DNA of 64,000 nt from Pseudomonas brassicacearum. GTDB lineage: Bacteria > Pseudomonadota > Gammaproteobacteria > Pseudomonadales > Pseudomonadaceae. The position numbers and the translations under genes are program-made. The stretch covers positions 248,001-312,000 of the forward strand of contig NZ_MOBK01000011.1 of the NCBI RefSeq assembly GCF_003732265.1. Direction: 5' to 3'. The notes under the pieces are model-generated. The model saw nothing but the letters and a program-made list of their open reading frames with translations. It was not told where the DNA came from and ran no database searches. This document shows positions 8,992 through 18,025 of the stretch, in pieces (position 1 is the stretch's first letter; every line of letters starts with the position of its first letter).

Positions 8992-9843
8992 ATGATCAAT
9001 GTTTCAACTTCAACGAATGCGGCGATGTCGGCCTACGCGGCTGCCGTCGATTCGAAGTCTGCCAATGCCCGGCAGCAGGTCGCTCAAGACGACACGGCAC
9101 AGGCCAAGGCCTCGAACACCGATTCGGTGAGCCTCTCCAGCACCTCCACCGATTACAGCAGCTCCATCGTCGGCAACGCGCCCTACTTTCCAGTGCGTGC
9201 GGGGATGAATGCCGACGCACTGGTGCTGGGCGCGTCCAAACCGGGTGCGGTCTCCAGTTCCAAGGACAAGACCTTCCCGGAAGTGGCCGCCGATGCGCGC
9301 AAGCGCATGGATGAAAAATACGCGCAGATGACCGCCAGCGGCAAGCCGTACGCCAAGACCGATGAAGACCGCAATGCCTTGTTCGGTGACCTCGATCGCC
9401 GCTCGCTGAACGCCGTCGCCACCAACGAAGGCGGCAAGTTCAGCGCTGACGAACAAGCCTCGGCCCAAGCCTTGATGCGCCAACAGGGCCGTCTCGCCAC
9501 AGGTTATTACAGCGGCCCGGCGGACCAGGAAAAAAACTGGAAAGACCCGTTCGCCAACGACCCGGTCGCCCGCGCCCATGCGGCCCTGGATTTTCTCGAC
9601 AACATGAGCCCTGAGGAAAAGAACACGCCTCAATGGCTGACCCAGCACTTGTCGCTGGAAGCGGTGTTGAACCAGGGTGGTGGTTCGGATCCGACCGAGA
9701 AAAAGTCCGGGCATTTTCACAACCTGGCTGAAATCCTCGCGGGTGTGGTGACGGATGGGTCGGACAAGGACAAAGCCAGTGATGCCAAATCTGACGATCC
9801 GGCAGCCCTGATCCTGGCCAAGCTTCAATCGCAATTTTCCTGA
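8992..9843 (+). CDS. Hypothetical protein, secreted-substrate-like N-terminus
   Basis: A 283-residue protein of unknown function. The first 70 residues are very rich in Ser, Thr, Ala and Asp (NVSTSTNAAMSAYAAAVDSK) with no Sec signal peptide, a composition seen in flagellar or type III secretion substrates; that is only an inference. The middle is helical and charged (KTFPEVAADARKRMDEKYAQ). The C-terminus has HFHNLAEILAGVV, then an Asp/Lys-rich linker and a last helix. AAGGA sits six bases before the ATG. It is monocistronic and followed by a REP pair. Confidence 0.8.
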   Translation: MINVSTSTNAAMSAYAAAVDSKSANARQQVAQDDTAQAKASNTDSVSLSSTSTDYSSSIVGNAPYFPVRAGMNADALVLGASKPGAVSSSKDKTFPEVAADARKRMDEKYAQMTASGKPYAKTDEDRNALFGDLDRRSLNAVATNEGGKFSADEQASAQALMRQQGRLATGYYSGPADQEKNWKDPFANDPVARAHAALDFLDNMSPEEKNTPQWLTQHLSLEAVLNQGGGSDPTEKKSGHFHNLAEILAGVVTDGSDKDKASDAKSDDPAALILAKLQSQFS

Positions 9844-9851
9844 TCCCGGCC

Positions 9852-9949
9852 CCCTTGTAGGAGTGAGCCTGCTCGCGATGGCGGTGGGTCAGTTGGTAGG
9901 AATGTTGCCTGTCACACCGCCATCGCGAGCAGGCTCACTCCTACAAGGG
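9852..9949. repeat. Inverted REP pair (REPIN)
   Basis: Two 35-base arms are perfect inverted copies (CCCTTGTAGGAGTGAGCCTG and onward). They flank a spacer of about 28 bases that contains the stop codon of the exporter gene on the minus strand. This is the GTAGGAGTGAGC variant of the fluorescent Pseudomonas REP family. Confidence 0.93.
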
Positions 9950-11274
9950 ATGGCGGTGAGTTCAGGTTTTGGGGTACGTAATGCGATTGCCAGCGCCAGG
10001 ACAATCAACCCCGCCGCCACCGCAAACGTCACCCGCATGCCATTACCGGCAAACACCGCGCCCATCGCCGAGGCGCCCGTGATCAACCCCAGATTGCGCG
10101 ACAAACTCAGCAACCCGGCAATCACCCCTCGTTGATCGGCACTGACACCGGTCATGACCAAGGTGTTATTGGCCGCCTGAAACAGCGCATAACTGGCAGT
10201 GATCACCGCGATGGGAACGACATAGCCCGGAACACCAAAACCCACCGGCAAAATCGCCATGACCCCGGCGCCCAACGTCATGGTGACCAGCCCGAGCACC
10301 GTCATGCGCTGTGCCCCGAATCGATCCACCAGACGCCCCGCCGGCACCCCGCCCAGCGCCGCCACCAGCGGACCGACCGACAAGGTCAACCCGACCAGCG
10401 CGGCGTTCAACCCCAGCGTGCCCGAGAGATAAAACGGCCCGACCACCAGCGTCGACATCATCACCGTCGACACCAAGGCGCTCATGGCCAGACTCGCACT
10501 CAGCCCACGTTCACGAAACATCGCCAGCTTGATCAAGGGTGAAGCGGATCTCGCCTCGACGAAAAGGAAGATCCCGCCGCCGACAACCGCAATCAACAGC
10601 AACTCCCAATCACCCAACGTCATGGCCAGCGCATACGCGCCGAGCGTCAGCGCCAACAGCAGCGTGCCCGGAAAGTCGAAACCATTACGCCGGGCCACAG
10701 GCTGATCCGCCGGCAAACAGCGGTACGCGAGTACAAAATTCAAAACACCCAACGGCACGTTGACCAGAAAAATCGTCTGCCAGCCGAACCCGGAAATCAA
10801 CACACCACCCAATGAAGGCCCCAGCGTGGTGCCCGCCGCCGACATCGTCCCCAGCAACCCCATGGCGCTGCCGGTCTGCGCTTTCGGCACCGTATCAGCG
10901 ACAAACGCAACGGTCAGCGCCAGCATGATCGCCGCACCGAGGCCTTGCACCGCCCTCGCCGCCACCAGCCAGCCCAGCGAAGGCGCGAGCCCGCACGCCA
11001 GCGAAGCCAGGGTGAAAATGACGATCCCGCTCAACAACAAGCGTTTGCGACCGATCAAGTCGCCGAGTCTTCCAACGCTAACGATCAGCGTCGTGATCGC
11101 CAGCAGGTACGCCAGGACAATCCACTGCACGTCTTGAAAAGCGGCATCAAACGTCTGAGCCAACGTCGGCAATCCGGCATTGGCGATGCTGGTGTCGAGG
11201 GAAGGCATCAACATCGACAGCGAAAGGCTGGCAAGCGCCCAGCGGACCGGGGCGGATGACGCGAGGGTTTTCAT
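9889..11274 (-). CDS. MFS exporter, DHA2 (EmrB/QacA) type
   Basis: A 461-residue inner membrane proton-driven exporter. Motifs include the segment-1 sequence MLMPSLDTSIANAGLPTL, motif A GRLGDLIGRKRLL near residue 70, and motif C-like TTLGPSLGGVLISGFGW near 140. About 14 hydrophobic segments fit DHA2. ATG at 11274 is chosen because AGGAG lies ten bases upstream. The last 20 residues (RSEPARDGGVTGN) are translated from the REP pair, so the natural stop was probably lost or replaced. It is divergent from a LysR gene that likely controls it. Substrate unknown; drug or metabolite efflux is likely. Confidence 0.87.
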   Translation of the reverse strand: MKTLASSAPVRWALASLSLSMLMPSLDTSIANAGLPTLAQTFDAAFQDVQWIVLAYLLAITTLIVSVGRLGDLIGRKRLLLSGIVIFTLASLACGLAPSLGWLVAARAVQGLGAAIMLALTVAFVADTVPKAQTGSAMGLLGTMSAAGTTLGPSLGGVLISGFGWQTIFLVNVPLGVLNFVLAYRCLPADQPVARRNGFDFPGTLLLALTLGAYALAMTLGDWELLLIAVVGGGIFLFVEARSASPLIKLAMFRERGLSASLAMSALVSTVMMSTLVVGPFYLSGTLGLNAALVGLTLSVGPLVAALGGVPAGRLVDRFGAQRMTVLGLVTMTLGAGVMAILPVGFGVPGYVVPIAVITASYALFQAANNTLVMTGVSADQRGVIAGLLSLSRNLGLITGASAMGAVFAGNGMRVTFAVAAGLIVLALAIALRTPKPELTAIPCRSEPARDGGVTGNIPTN

Positions 11275-11402
11275 GGGCTGGTCACTCCTGAAAGATTGGC
11301 CTCCAGCGTATGCGCGCCGCTGGCATGGCGGAAGACGCAGCGTTTGCACTTGATACCTGCACACAACGCCATGTCACCGCCAAGCCGTGCTAACGTTCAG
11401 CC
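11275..11402. promoter_or_regulatory. Divergent promoter region of exporter and LysR regulator
   Basis: This 128-base gap between two start codons must contain the promoters and LysR operator. I cannot pick one clear T-N11-A palindrome. Confidence 0.4.
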
Positions 11403-12299
11403 ATGACCACACCCGATCTGAACCTGCTGATTACCCTCGATGCCTTGCTCGCCGAAGGCAGCGTGGCGCGCGCCGCTCAACGCTTGCGCCTGAGCCCGTC
11501 GGCGATGAGCCGTGCGCTCGCGCGGTTGCGCGAAACCACCGGCGATCCGCTGCTGGTGCGCGCCGGCCGTGGGCTGGTGCCGACTCCGCGAGCGCTGGAA
11601 CTGCGCGAACAGGTCAGCCAACTGGTGCAGCACGCCGAAGCGGTGCTGCGCCCCGCCAAGCAACTCGACCTCCAGCACCTGACCCGAACCTTCACCTTGC
11701 GCACCAGCGACGGTTTCGTCGAAAACTTCGGCCCGGCACTCATCGCCCGTCTCAGCGAGCAAGCGCCCGGCGTGCGGTTGCACTTCGTGCAGAAACTCAA
11801 CAAGGACAGCGCGCTGCTGCGTGGCGCAAGCGTCGATCTGGAAACCGGTGTGGTCGGCGACACCACCAGCCCCGAAGTGCGCACCCGAGCGTTGTTCCAG
11901 GACCGCTTTATCGGCGTGGTGCGCGCCGGACATGGCTTGAGCGAAGGCGAGATCACGCCCGCCCGTTACGCCTCTGGCCGGCACATTCTGGTCTCCCGAC
12001 GTGGGCGGGACAGTGGGTCGATGGATGATGCGCTGCAATCACTGGGGCTGGAGCGTGACATCGTCACCATTGTCGGCGGTTTTTCCGCTGCGCTGGCAAT
12101 AGCGCGCGCCTCGGACCTGATTGCTACCGTGCCCGAACGGCACACGCAAAACCTGCGCGCCGGACTCCACAGTTTTCAACTGCCGATCCCGACGCCACCG
12201 ATCACGATTTCCATGCTCTGGCACCCGCGCATGGATGCGGACTCGGCGCATCGCTGGTTACGCGATTGTGTTCGCGAGGTGTGTGCGCAGGCGAACTGA
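11403..12299 (+). CDS. LysR family transcriptional regulator
   Basis: A 298-residue DNA-binding regulator. The winged helix-turn-helix occupies residues 4-63: LNLLITLDALLAEGSVARAA, then RLRLSPSAMSRALARLRETT. The effector domain follows from about 90 (FTLRTSDGFVENFGPALIAR). The sequence resembles the NodD/SyrM-like branch that starts with DLNLL. It is divergent from the DHA2 exporter, and this arrangement usually means the regulator activates or represses the neighbouring exporter. The ribosome site before the ATG is weak. The effector is unknown. Confidence 0.88.
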   Translation: MTTPDLNLLITLDALLAEGSVARAAQRLRLSPSAMSRALARLRETTGDPLLVRAGRGLVPTPRALELREQVSQLVQHAEAVLRPAKQLDLQHLTRTFTLRTSDGFVENFGPALIARLSEQAPGVRLHFVQKLNKDSALLRGASVDLETGVVGDTTSPEVRTRALFQDRFIGVVRAGHGLSEGEITPARYASGRHILVSRRGRDSGSMDDALQSLGLERDIVTIVGGFSAALAIARASDLIATVPERHTQNLRAGLHSFQLPIPTPPITISMLWHPRMDADSAHRWLRDCVREVCAQAN

Positions 12300-12365
12300 T
12301 TTTTGCCGTACCCGGGTCTAGACTTCAATCCTTGCCGATACGGTCTGCTGGTGTGAGCAAAAGTC

Positions 12366-14048
12366 ATGAGCGACAAAGACGATCTGCGCAAATATTCCTC
12401 CCAGGTCATCGACGGCGTCGAAGCCGCGCCTGCCCGCGCCATGCTGCGCGCCGTGGGTTTCACCGATGCCGACTTCAAGAAGCCGCAGATCGGCATCGCG
12501 TCCACCTGGGCCATGGTCACGCCGTGCAACATGCACATCGACAAGCTCGCCCTTGAGGTCGAAAAAGGTGCCAATGCGGCGGGCGCCAAAGGCGTCATTT
12601 TCAACACCATCACCATTTCCGACGGCATCGCCAACGGTACTGAAGGCATGAAGTATTCGCTGGTGTCGCGCGAAGTGATCGCCGATTCGATCGAGGTGGT
12701 GGTCGGTTGTGAAGGCTTTGACGGCCTGGTGACCGTCGGCGGTTGTGACAAGAACATGCCGGGCTGCCTGATCGGTATGGCGCGGCTCAATCGTCCGTCG
12801 ATTTTCGTGTATGGCGGCACCATCCGTCCGGGTGCGGGGCATACCGACATCATTTCCGTGTTCGAGGTCGTGGGCCAGCATGCGCGGGGGGATATCAGCG
12901 AGATTCAGGTCAAGCAGATCGAAGAAGTGGCGATTCCCGGACCCGGTTCCTGCGGCGGGATGTACACGGCCAACACCATGGCTTCGGCCATTGAAGCGTT
13001 GGGCATGAGCCTGCCGGGGTCCAGTTCTCAGGACGCAGTCGGCAACGACAAGGCGTCAGACAGTTTCCGCGCCGGCCAGCAGGTCATGGAACTGCTCAAG
13101 CTGGACCTCAAACCCCGCGACATCATGACCCGCCAGGCCTTTGAAAATGCGATCCGCGTGGTCATCGCCCTCGCCGGCTCGACCAATGCGGTGTTGCACC
13201 TGCTGGCCATGGCGAATGCCGTGGATGTTGACCTGACGCTGGATGACTTTGTCGAACTGGGCAAAGTCTCACCGGTGGTCGCCGACCTGCGTCCCAGCGG
13301 CAAATACATGATGAGCGAACTGGTGGCCATTGGCGGGATCCAGCCGCTAATGAAACGCATGCTCGCCGCCGGCATGCTGCACGGTGATGTGCTGACGGTG
13401 ACCGGCAAAACCCTCGCGGAAAACCTCAAAGACGTCCCCGACTATCCCGAAGGCCAGGACGTGATCCTGCCCTTCGACACGCCGATCAAGAAGGACTCGC
13501 ACCTGGTGGTGCTGCGCGGCAACCTCTCACCCACCGGCGCCGTGGCCAAGATCACCGGCAAGGAAGGTTTGCGCTTTGAAGGCACGGCGCGGGTTTATCA
13601 CGGCGAGGAAGGCGCGCTGGCGGGGATTCTCAATGGCGAGGTCAAGGCAGGCGATGTGATCGTGATCCGCTATGAAGGGCCCAAGGGTGGGCCGGGTATG
13701 CGCGAGATGCTCTCGCCGACGTCGGCGGTGATGGGCAAGGGTTTGGGCAAGGAAGTTGCGTTGATCACGGATGGACGTTTTTCCGGTGGCTCGCACGGTT
13801 TTGTCGTGGGGCACATCACGCCGGAAGCGTTTGAGGGTGGGCCGATTGCGTTGGTTGAGGATGGCGACAGGATCATCATTGACGCGGAAACCCGGTTGAT
13901 TACGGTGGACGTTTCCGATGCCGTGTTGGCTGAGCGCAAGAGCCGTTGGGTGCGGCCGGAGTCCAAGTACAAGCGTGGGGTGTTGGCGAAGTATGCGAAG
14001 ACGGTGTGCAGTGCCTCTGAAGGGGCTGTGACGGATAAGTATCTTTAA
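12366..14048 (+). CDS. ilvD: Dihydroxy-acid dehydratase, short type
   Basis: A 560-residue Fe-S enzyme of the IlvD/Edd family that dehydrates 2,3-dihydroxy acids in valine, leucine and isoleucine synthesis. Cluster and active-site motifs are CNMHIDKLA near 57, GGCDKNMPGCLIGMARLNRP near 125, GSCGGMYTANTMASAIEALG near 195, and the late DGRFSGGSHGFVVGH. It is about 50 residues shorter than the E. coli enzyme, matching the second IlvD type (mostly [2Fe-2S]). Pseudomonads usually also carry a 613-residue ilvD elsewhere, so this may be a paralog or a sugar-acid dehydratase. The start has only a weak ribosome site. Confidence 0.85.
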   Translation: MSDKDDLRKYSSQVIDGVEAAPARAMLRAVGFTDADFKKPQIGIASTWAMVTPCNMHIDKLALEVEKGANAAGAKGVIFNTITISDGIANGTEGMKYSLVSREVIADSIEVVVGCEGFDGLVTVGGCDKNMPGCLIGMARLNRPSIFVYGGTIRPGAGHTDIISVFEVVGQHARGDISEIQVKQIEEVAIPGPGSCGGMYTANTMASAIEALGMSLPGSSSQDAVGNDKASDSFRAGQQVMELLKLDLKPRDIMTRQAFENAIRVVIALAGSTNAVLHLLAMANAVDVDLTLDDFVELGKVSPVVADLRPSGKYMMSELVAIGGIQPLMKRMLAAGMLHGDVLTVTGKTLAENLKDVPDYPEGQDVILPFDTPIKKDSHLVVLRGNLSPTGAVAKITGKEGLRFEGTARVYHGEEGALAGILNGEVKAGDVIVIRYEGPKGGPGMREMLSPTSAVMGKGLGKEVALITDGRFSGGSHGFVVGHITPEAFEGGPIALVEDGDRIIIDAETRLITVDVSDAVLAERKSRWVRPESKYKRGVLAKYAKTVCSASEGAVTDKYL

Positions 14049-14076
14049 GGCTTTGGATCTGTGCTGTCTGACCTAC

Positions 14077-14159
14077 CGCCTTCGCGAGCAAGCCCGCTCC
14101 CACACTGGATTTGTGAACGCCCGAGATCAAATGTGGGAGCGGGCTTGCTCGCGAAGGCG
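14077..14159. repeat. Inverted REP pair
   Basis: CGCCTTCGCGAGCAAGCCCG and its complement flank a 28-base spacer between the ilvD and chemoreceptor stop regions. It lies between convergent genes and could also help end transcription. Confidence 0.92.
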
Positions 14160-14179
14160 TCCTGCCAGGCGCTATCAAT

Positions 14180-15793
14180 TTAGAGCCTGAACCGATCCAC
14201 CGACTGCGACAGTTTCCCCGCCAGACTCGACAATTCATCAGTCGTCGAAGCCGTCTGCCCGATCACCTTGCTGTTACCTTCCGACATCCCCGCAATCATG
14301 TCCACCTGATGCGCAATTTCGTTGCTGGCCAGGCTTTGCTCGCCGATGGTGCGGGTAATGTCGTTGACCAGTTGCGTGGTGCTCAGCGTCGCGTCGAGGA
14401 TTTCACGAATTGCGCGCTCGACGTCGGCGGTCACGGCCATGCCTTTGTCGACCTGCGCCACGCCCGCTTCCATGCTGGTTACCGCTTCGCGGGTGCTTTG
14501 CTGGATGCGCGCGACCATGCTGGCGATTTCCTGGGTGGAGGCGCTGGTACGGCCGGCGAGGTTGCGCACTTCGTCGGCAACCACGGCAAAGCCTCGGCCC
14601 TGCTCACCGGCACGGGCAGCCTCGATGGCGGCGTTCAACGCCAGCAGGTTGGTCTGGTCAGCAATGCCCTTGATCACCTGAATGATGTTGAAAATCCCTT
14701 CGGACTCCTTGTCCAGTGTGCGAATCACCTGCGCTGACTGCTGCGCGGAACGGGCAATGCCGTCCATGTCTTCGACGACCTGATGGATCACCCGACCGCC
14801 ATCCTTGGCCAGTGACTCGGCCTGGTTGGCCATGTCCAGCGCACGTTCGGCGTGACGGGTGATTTCTTCGATGCTGGCGGTCATTTCGCTGGCGGCGGCG
14901 GCCATGGTGCTGGCCGCGGCGCTTTGCTGCTGGCTGCTGTCGGCGACCTGATGGCAGCCGCTGCTCAGTTGATCACTCATGCCGCTGACGCCATGGGCAT
15001 TGCTGCGCACTACTTCGATCATCCCGCGCAGGTCGCGTTGCATGGTCGCCAGGCTGCGGATCAGCGCGCTGGCTTCGTCCTTTTGAGTCGGCTCGACAAT
15101 CGGTTCGCTCAAGTTACCGTGGGCGATGCTTTGAGCGATCCGGCTGGCGGTCTGCAACGGCCCCATGATGCTCAGAATCACCCAGCGTCCCTGAATCAGC
15201 AGCAACACCAGGCTGGCGATCAGCACGATGCCAAGGGTGAAGTTGGCGCTGTGGATGGCTTGCTGGGTGCCTTGGCTGGTCTGTTGCGTGTTGGTTTCGA
15301 TCAACTCGCTGAGGGCGGCCATCTGGTCTTCCAGCTGGCTGAACGCGGTATTGAAAGTGCCCAGTTCCTTTTGCGCTGTTTCAGGATTCTCCAGCGCCAG
15401 GCCGACGATACGCTCGGCGGCGCTGATGTAGGTGTCGAGGCTCGGTTTAACCTTGTTCAGGGCGGTCTTGATTGTGTCGTTGACCGGCAGCTTGAGGTTA
15501 TCACCCAGCACTTCACGAAAATGCGCCGTATGTTCCTGGATAGAACTGTGTACTTCAGCCTTGCTGCTGGTGCTTTTGCCCAAGCCGACCAGCATTGCCG
15601 ACAGCACGTCGGCACGCAGGGCGTCATGCATCATGTCGGCTTCCAGATGGTTGCGCAGCGCCGTCATGCTGACCTCGCTCTCGTTCACCGCTTCAGCCAT
15701 CTGCATATTGCCCACGTAACTGACCAGGCTGACGATCAGCGCGGTCAGCAAACTGGTGCCAATCAACAAGAGTAAACGGAGTTTTATCGACAT
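14180..15793 (-). CDS. Methyl-accepting chemotaxis protein
   Basis: A 537-residue inner membrane chemoreceptor. Transmembrane segment 1 is near residues 7-29 (LRLLLLIGTSLLTALIVSLV). A periplasmic four-helix-bundle type sensor domain spans about 30-190. Transmembrane segment 2 is near 195-215 (IVLIASLVLLLIQG), followed by a HAMP domain. The signalling hairpin IADQTNLLALNAAIEAARAG is near 390. The ATG at 15793 is used because GAGGG precedes it; a GTG at 15853 would add 20 residues before the membrane segment. No CheB/CheR pentapeptide is seen at the C-terminus. The ligand is unknown. It is monocistronic. Confidence 0.9.
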   Translation of the reverse strand: MSIKLRLLLLIGTSLLTALIVSLVSYVGNMQMAEAVNESEVSMTALRNHLEADMMHDALRADVLSAMLVGLGKSTSSKAEVHSSIQEHTAHFREVLGDNLKLPVNDTIKTALNKVKPSLDTYISAAERIVGLALENPETAQKELGTFNTAFSQLEDQMAALSELIETNTQQTSQGTQQAIHSANFTLGIVLIASLVLLLIQGRWVILSIMGPLQTASRIAQSIAHGNLSEPIVEPTQKDEASALIRSLATMQRDLRGMIEVVRSNAHGVSGMSDQLSSGCHQVADSSQQQSAAASTMAAAASEMTASIEEITRHAERALDMANQAESLAKDGGRVIHQVVEDMDGIARSAQQSAQVIRTLDKESEGIFNIIQVIKGIADQTNLLALNAAIEAARAGEQGRGFAVVADEVRNLAGRTSASTQEIASMVARIQQSTREAVTSMEAGVAQVDKGMAVTADVERAIREILDATLSTTQLVNDITRTIGEQSLASNEIAHQVDMIAGMSEGNSKVIGQTASTTDELSSLAGKLSQSVDRFRL

Positions 15794-15969
15794 GGTGCAG
15801 CCCTCTGTTGGCACGTCGGCATTTATGAAAAGGCTATCGACTGCGGCTGCCACATATTTAAGGCGGGGGCGGTACTTTTCGCATTTTGCGACACGCGGTA
15901 GGCAAAGCAGCTGTTTTTTGCGCCCTTCCCTCCTGAACCTAGTCTCAAAACTCCAGTCATACAGGCGCC

Positions 15970-16875
15970 GTGAATTCCCCCTTACCGTCGTCTCTGACCA
16001 GAGCTGTCCGTCTCATGCACCCGACCGTCCTCGCCTTGCGCTGCGCCTCGCTGTGTTTTTTGCCTGTGTTTGCTCTATTTACCTCCCCCGCTCACGCCAA
16101 TGGCGAACGCCAACTGGTGGCGGCGATCAACGATTACCGTGCCCATCCCCAGCGCTGCGACAGGCGCCCGGCCCAACGCTTGGCACCGCTGGCGCTGAAT
16201 TCCAACCTGGCGTTGCCCATCGGCTATGGCGGTGGTTTGCGCGATCGGCTGAAGGCTTCCGGCTATTCAGCAGTGACCGTACGCAGCATTCGGGTGGTCG
16301 GCGCGCAGGATGCCGACGAAGCGTTTGACAGGCTTCAGGACGATTACTGCGGGGCGCTGCTGGATGGTCAGTACGCCGACATTGGCGTCAGCCGCGCCCG
16401 AAGTGAATGGCAAGTGGTGCTGGCGCAACCGGTACTCGACCGCAAGGTCGGCGATACACGCGCCGTCAGCAAAGCCATGCTGGCGCAGGTCAACGCCGCG
16501 CGGGCCAAACCGCGGATGTGTGGCGGCCAGCGCTTCTCCGCCGCGCGTCCACTGAGCTGGAACCCTGCGTTGGGCGCCGCCGCACAAGGGCATAGCAAGG
16601 CCATGGCCTATGGCAACTACTTCGCCCACCGCGATCCCGATGGCGATATGCCTGCCGATCGAGCGAGGGCCGCCGGTTACCGCGGCAGGCAGATCGGCGA
16701 AAACATCGCTGCGGGGCAAAGTTCACCGAGCAAGGCGATGGCCGGGTGGCTGGCCAGTCCCGGGCATTGTGCGAATTTGATGAACCCGATGTTTACCCAG
16801 GTCGGCGCGGCGTATGCGGCGGATGCGCGCAGTGATGAGGGGGTGTATTGGACGATGCTGTTCGGAGCGCAATGA
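15970..16875 (+). CDS. CAP-domain (SCP/PR1/YkwD) secreted protein
   Basis: A periplasmic or secreted protein of 286-301 residues. A hydrophobic signal (LRCASLCFLPVFALFTSPAHA) ends near residue 43. The CAP domain fills the C-terminal half: NYFAHRDPDG, GENIAAG and SPGHCANLMNPMFTQVGAAY are the conserved metal- and cleft-forming motifs. The N-terminal half repeats a weaker similar pattern. GTG at 15970 and ATG at 16015 are both possible starts; the ATG gives a more ordinary signal peptide. Bacterial CAP proteins have poorly known roles. It ends six bases from the convergent YjdF-like gene. Confidence 0.82.
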   Translation: MNSPLPSSLTRAVRLMHPTVLALRCASLCFLPVFALFTSPAHANGERQLVAAINDYRAHPQRCDRRPAQRLAPLALNSNLALPIGYGGGLRDRLKASGYSAVTVRSIRVVGAQDADEAFDRLQDDYCGALLDGQYADIGVSRARSEWQVVLAQPVLDRKVGDTRAVSKAMLAQVNAARAKPRMCGGQRFSAARPLSWNPALGAAAQGHSKAMAYGNYFAHRDPDGDMPADRARAAGYRGRQIGENIAAGQSSPSKAMAGWLASPGHCANLMNPMFTQVGAAYAADARSDEGVYWTMLFGAQ

Positions 16876-16881
16876 CTGAGG

Positions 16882-17511
16882 TCACGCCTGCCGTTTTTTC
16901 AGCAGGCACATCACCAACATACTGAAACAGGCGCCGGCCACCGCCAGCGCCATGTCTTTCTGTGAGTCCCAAGGATCATTTTGCGCGCCGATAAAGGCCC
17001 GGGAAGTGTCATCGCCCAGATACGCCCCACCGACCCATTCCACCAATTCGTAGATGGCCGACGTCGACAGCATGATGTTCAGCGCCACGAACACCACCCA
17101 GAAACCCCGCAACGGGGTCAGCCGCACCAGCACTTCGCGCACGGGATACACCATGAACAACCCGTAACTCAAATGGACCAGACGATCAAAATGGTTGCGA
17201 TGCAACCCGAGCGCTTTGTTGAGGCTGACCCCGATCAAATCCGCACACCAACGCTCGTAGGGCACTTCGGCGTAGGTGTAATGAGCACCCAATTCGTGAA
17301 TGCACAGGAACACGAAAATCAGGGTGATGGACACCGCAGACAAACGAAACCAGCGAGCTACCGCCACCAACGTACCGACGAGAAGCAGCACCAACAGATT
17401 TTCCAGCGCCCAATCAACCCGGCTGTGCGGCGAAAAGCCCAAGACCACGACGATCAACAGCAGCAGACTCAACAGCGTCAGCTCATATCGCGCTTCTGCC
17501 TTGAGCTGCAT
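16882..17511 (-). CDS. YjdF-like (DUF2238) inner membrane protein
   Basis: A 209-residue membrane protein with about six hydrophobic segments, from LTLLSLLLLIVVVLGFSP near the start to AVAGACFSMLVMCLL near the end. The loop motifs HELGAHYTYAEVPYERW, HFDRLVHLSYGLFMVYPVRE and YELVEWVGGAYLGD, followed by QNDPWDSQKDMALA, are typical of DUF2238. ATG at 17511 has AGGAG eight bases upstream; a start at 17538 adds nine residues without a good site. The function of the family is unknown. The gene is monocistronic. Confidence 0.87.
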   Translation of the reverse strand: MQLKAEARYELTLLSLLLLIVVVLGFSPHSRVDWALENLLVLLLVGTLVAVARWFRLSAVSITLIFVFLCIHELGAHYTYAEVPYERWCADLIGVSLNKALGLHRNHFDRLVHLSYGLFMVYPVREVLVRLTPLRGFWVVFVALNIMLSTSAIYELVEWVGGAYLGDDTSRAFIGAQNDPWDSQKDMALAVAGACFSMLVMCLLKKRQA

Positions 17512-17630
17512 GGTGTGGACTCCTGGCCAATGTTGCATGTCTCAACCTTCGCTTCGTCCCCTATCAATGAAATTGATTCACCCCGGCAGCAGTGGTTCAA
17601 AACCCACGCAACAACTTCTATCAAAAGCCG

Positions 17631-17666
17631 CGGGAAATACGCGCGCCAATGCCAGCGTATTTCCCG
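17631..17666. other. Perfect 12-bp inverted repeat in the katG upstream region
   Basis: CGGGAAATACGC at 17631-17642 is exactly complementary to GCGTATTTCCCG at 17655-17666, with a 12-base spacer. No T tract follows on either strand. It lies between the divergent YjdF-like gene and katG, so it could be an operator or an RNA hairpin. The rest of 17512-18025 has no gene apart from the tiny leader reading frame at 17825. Confidence 0.6.
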
Positions 17667-17769
17667 GATGCCGTCCCCTAGGCGGTCAATCTCACCCCCG
17701 CCAATAAAAGCTTTTGCCTATCAGCCCCGAATACTCCACCTATTAGCTGACTTGGGGATAGGCGTCTAA

Positions 17770-17845
17770 CCTTATCCCAGCGCTGGCGTCAGCCGGCCGG
17801 TTTTGAGCTGATAAGGAGACAGGAATGAGTCAGAAACATGACTAA
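17770..17845 (+). promoter_or_regulatory. Candidate leader: SD-sequestering stem and six-codon ORF before katG
   Basis: An ideal ribosome site (AAGGAG at 17813-17818) sits six bases before ATG 17825, which opens a frame of only six codons (MSQKHD) ending in TAA at 17843-17845. Upstream, CCTTATC at 17770-17776 can pair with GATAAGG at 17810-17816, hiding part of that ribosome site. It may be a regulatory leader peptide for katG. No function is proven, and a chance frame remains possible. Confidence 0.35.
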
Positions 17846-18025
17846 GCCTGCCGTGGGCCACCGTGATTGCACCTCGTTTTTTCTGTACCGATAGCCGTGT
17901 GATCAAAACAATCAGTGAATCGAACTGCTGGCCCAGCAGCCTGTGTCATTGCTTTCGCTCGTCGCTATTCCAGAACCCACAAGGGCCGGATAGCCCGGAT
18001 GAACACGACCAAAGGTAGCTCGCAC

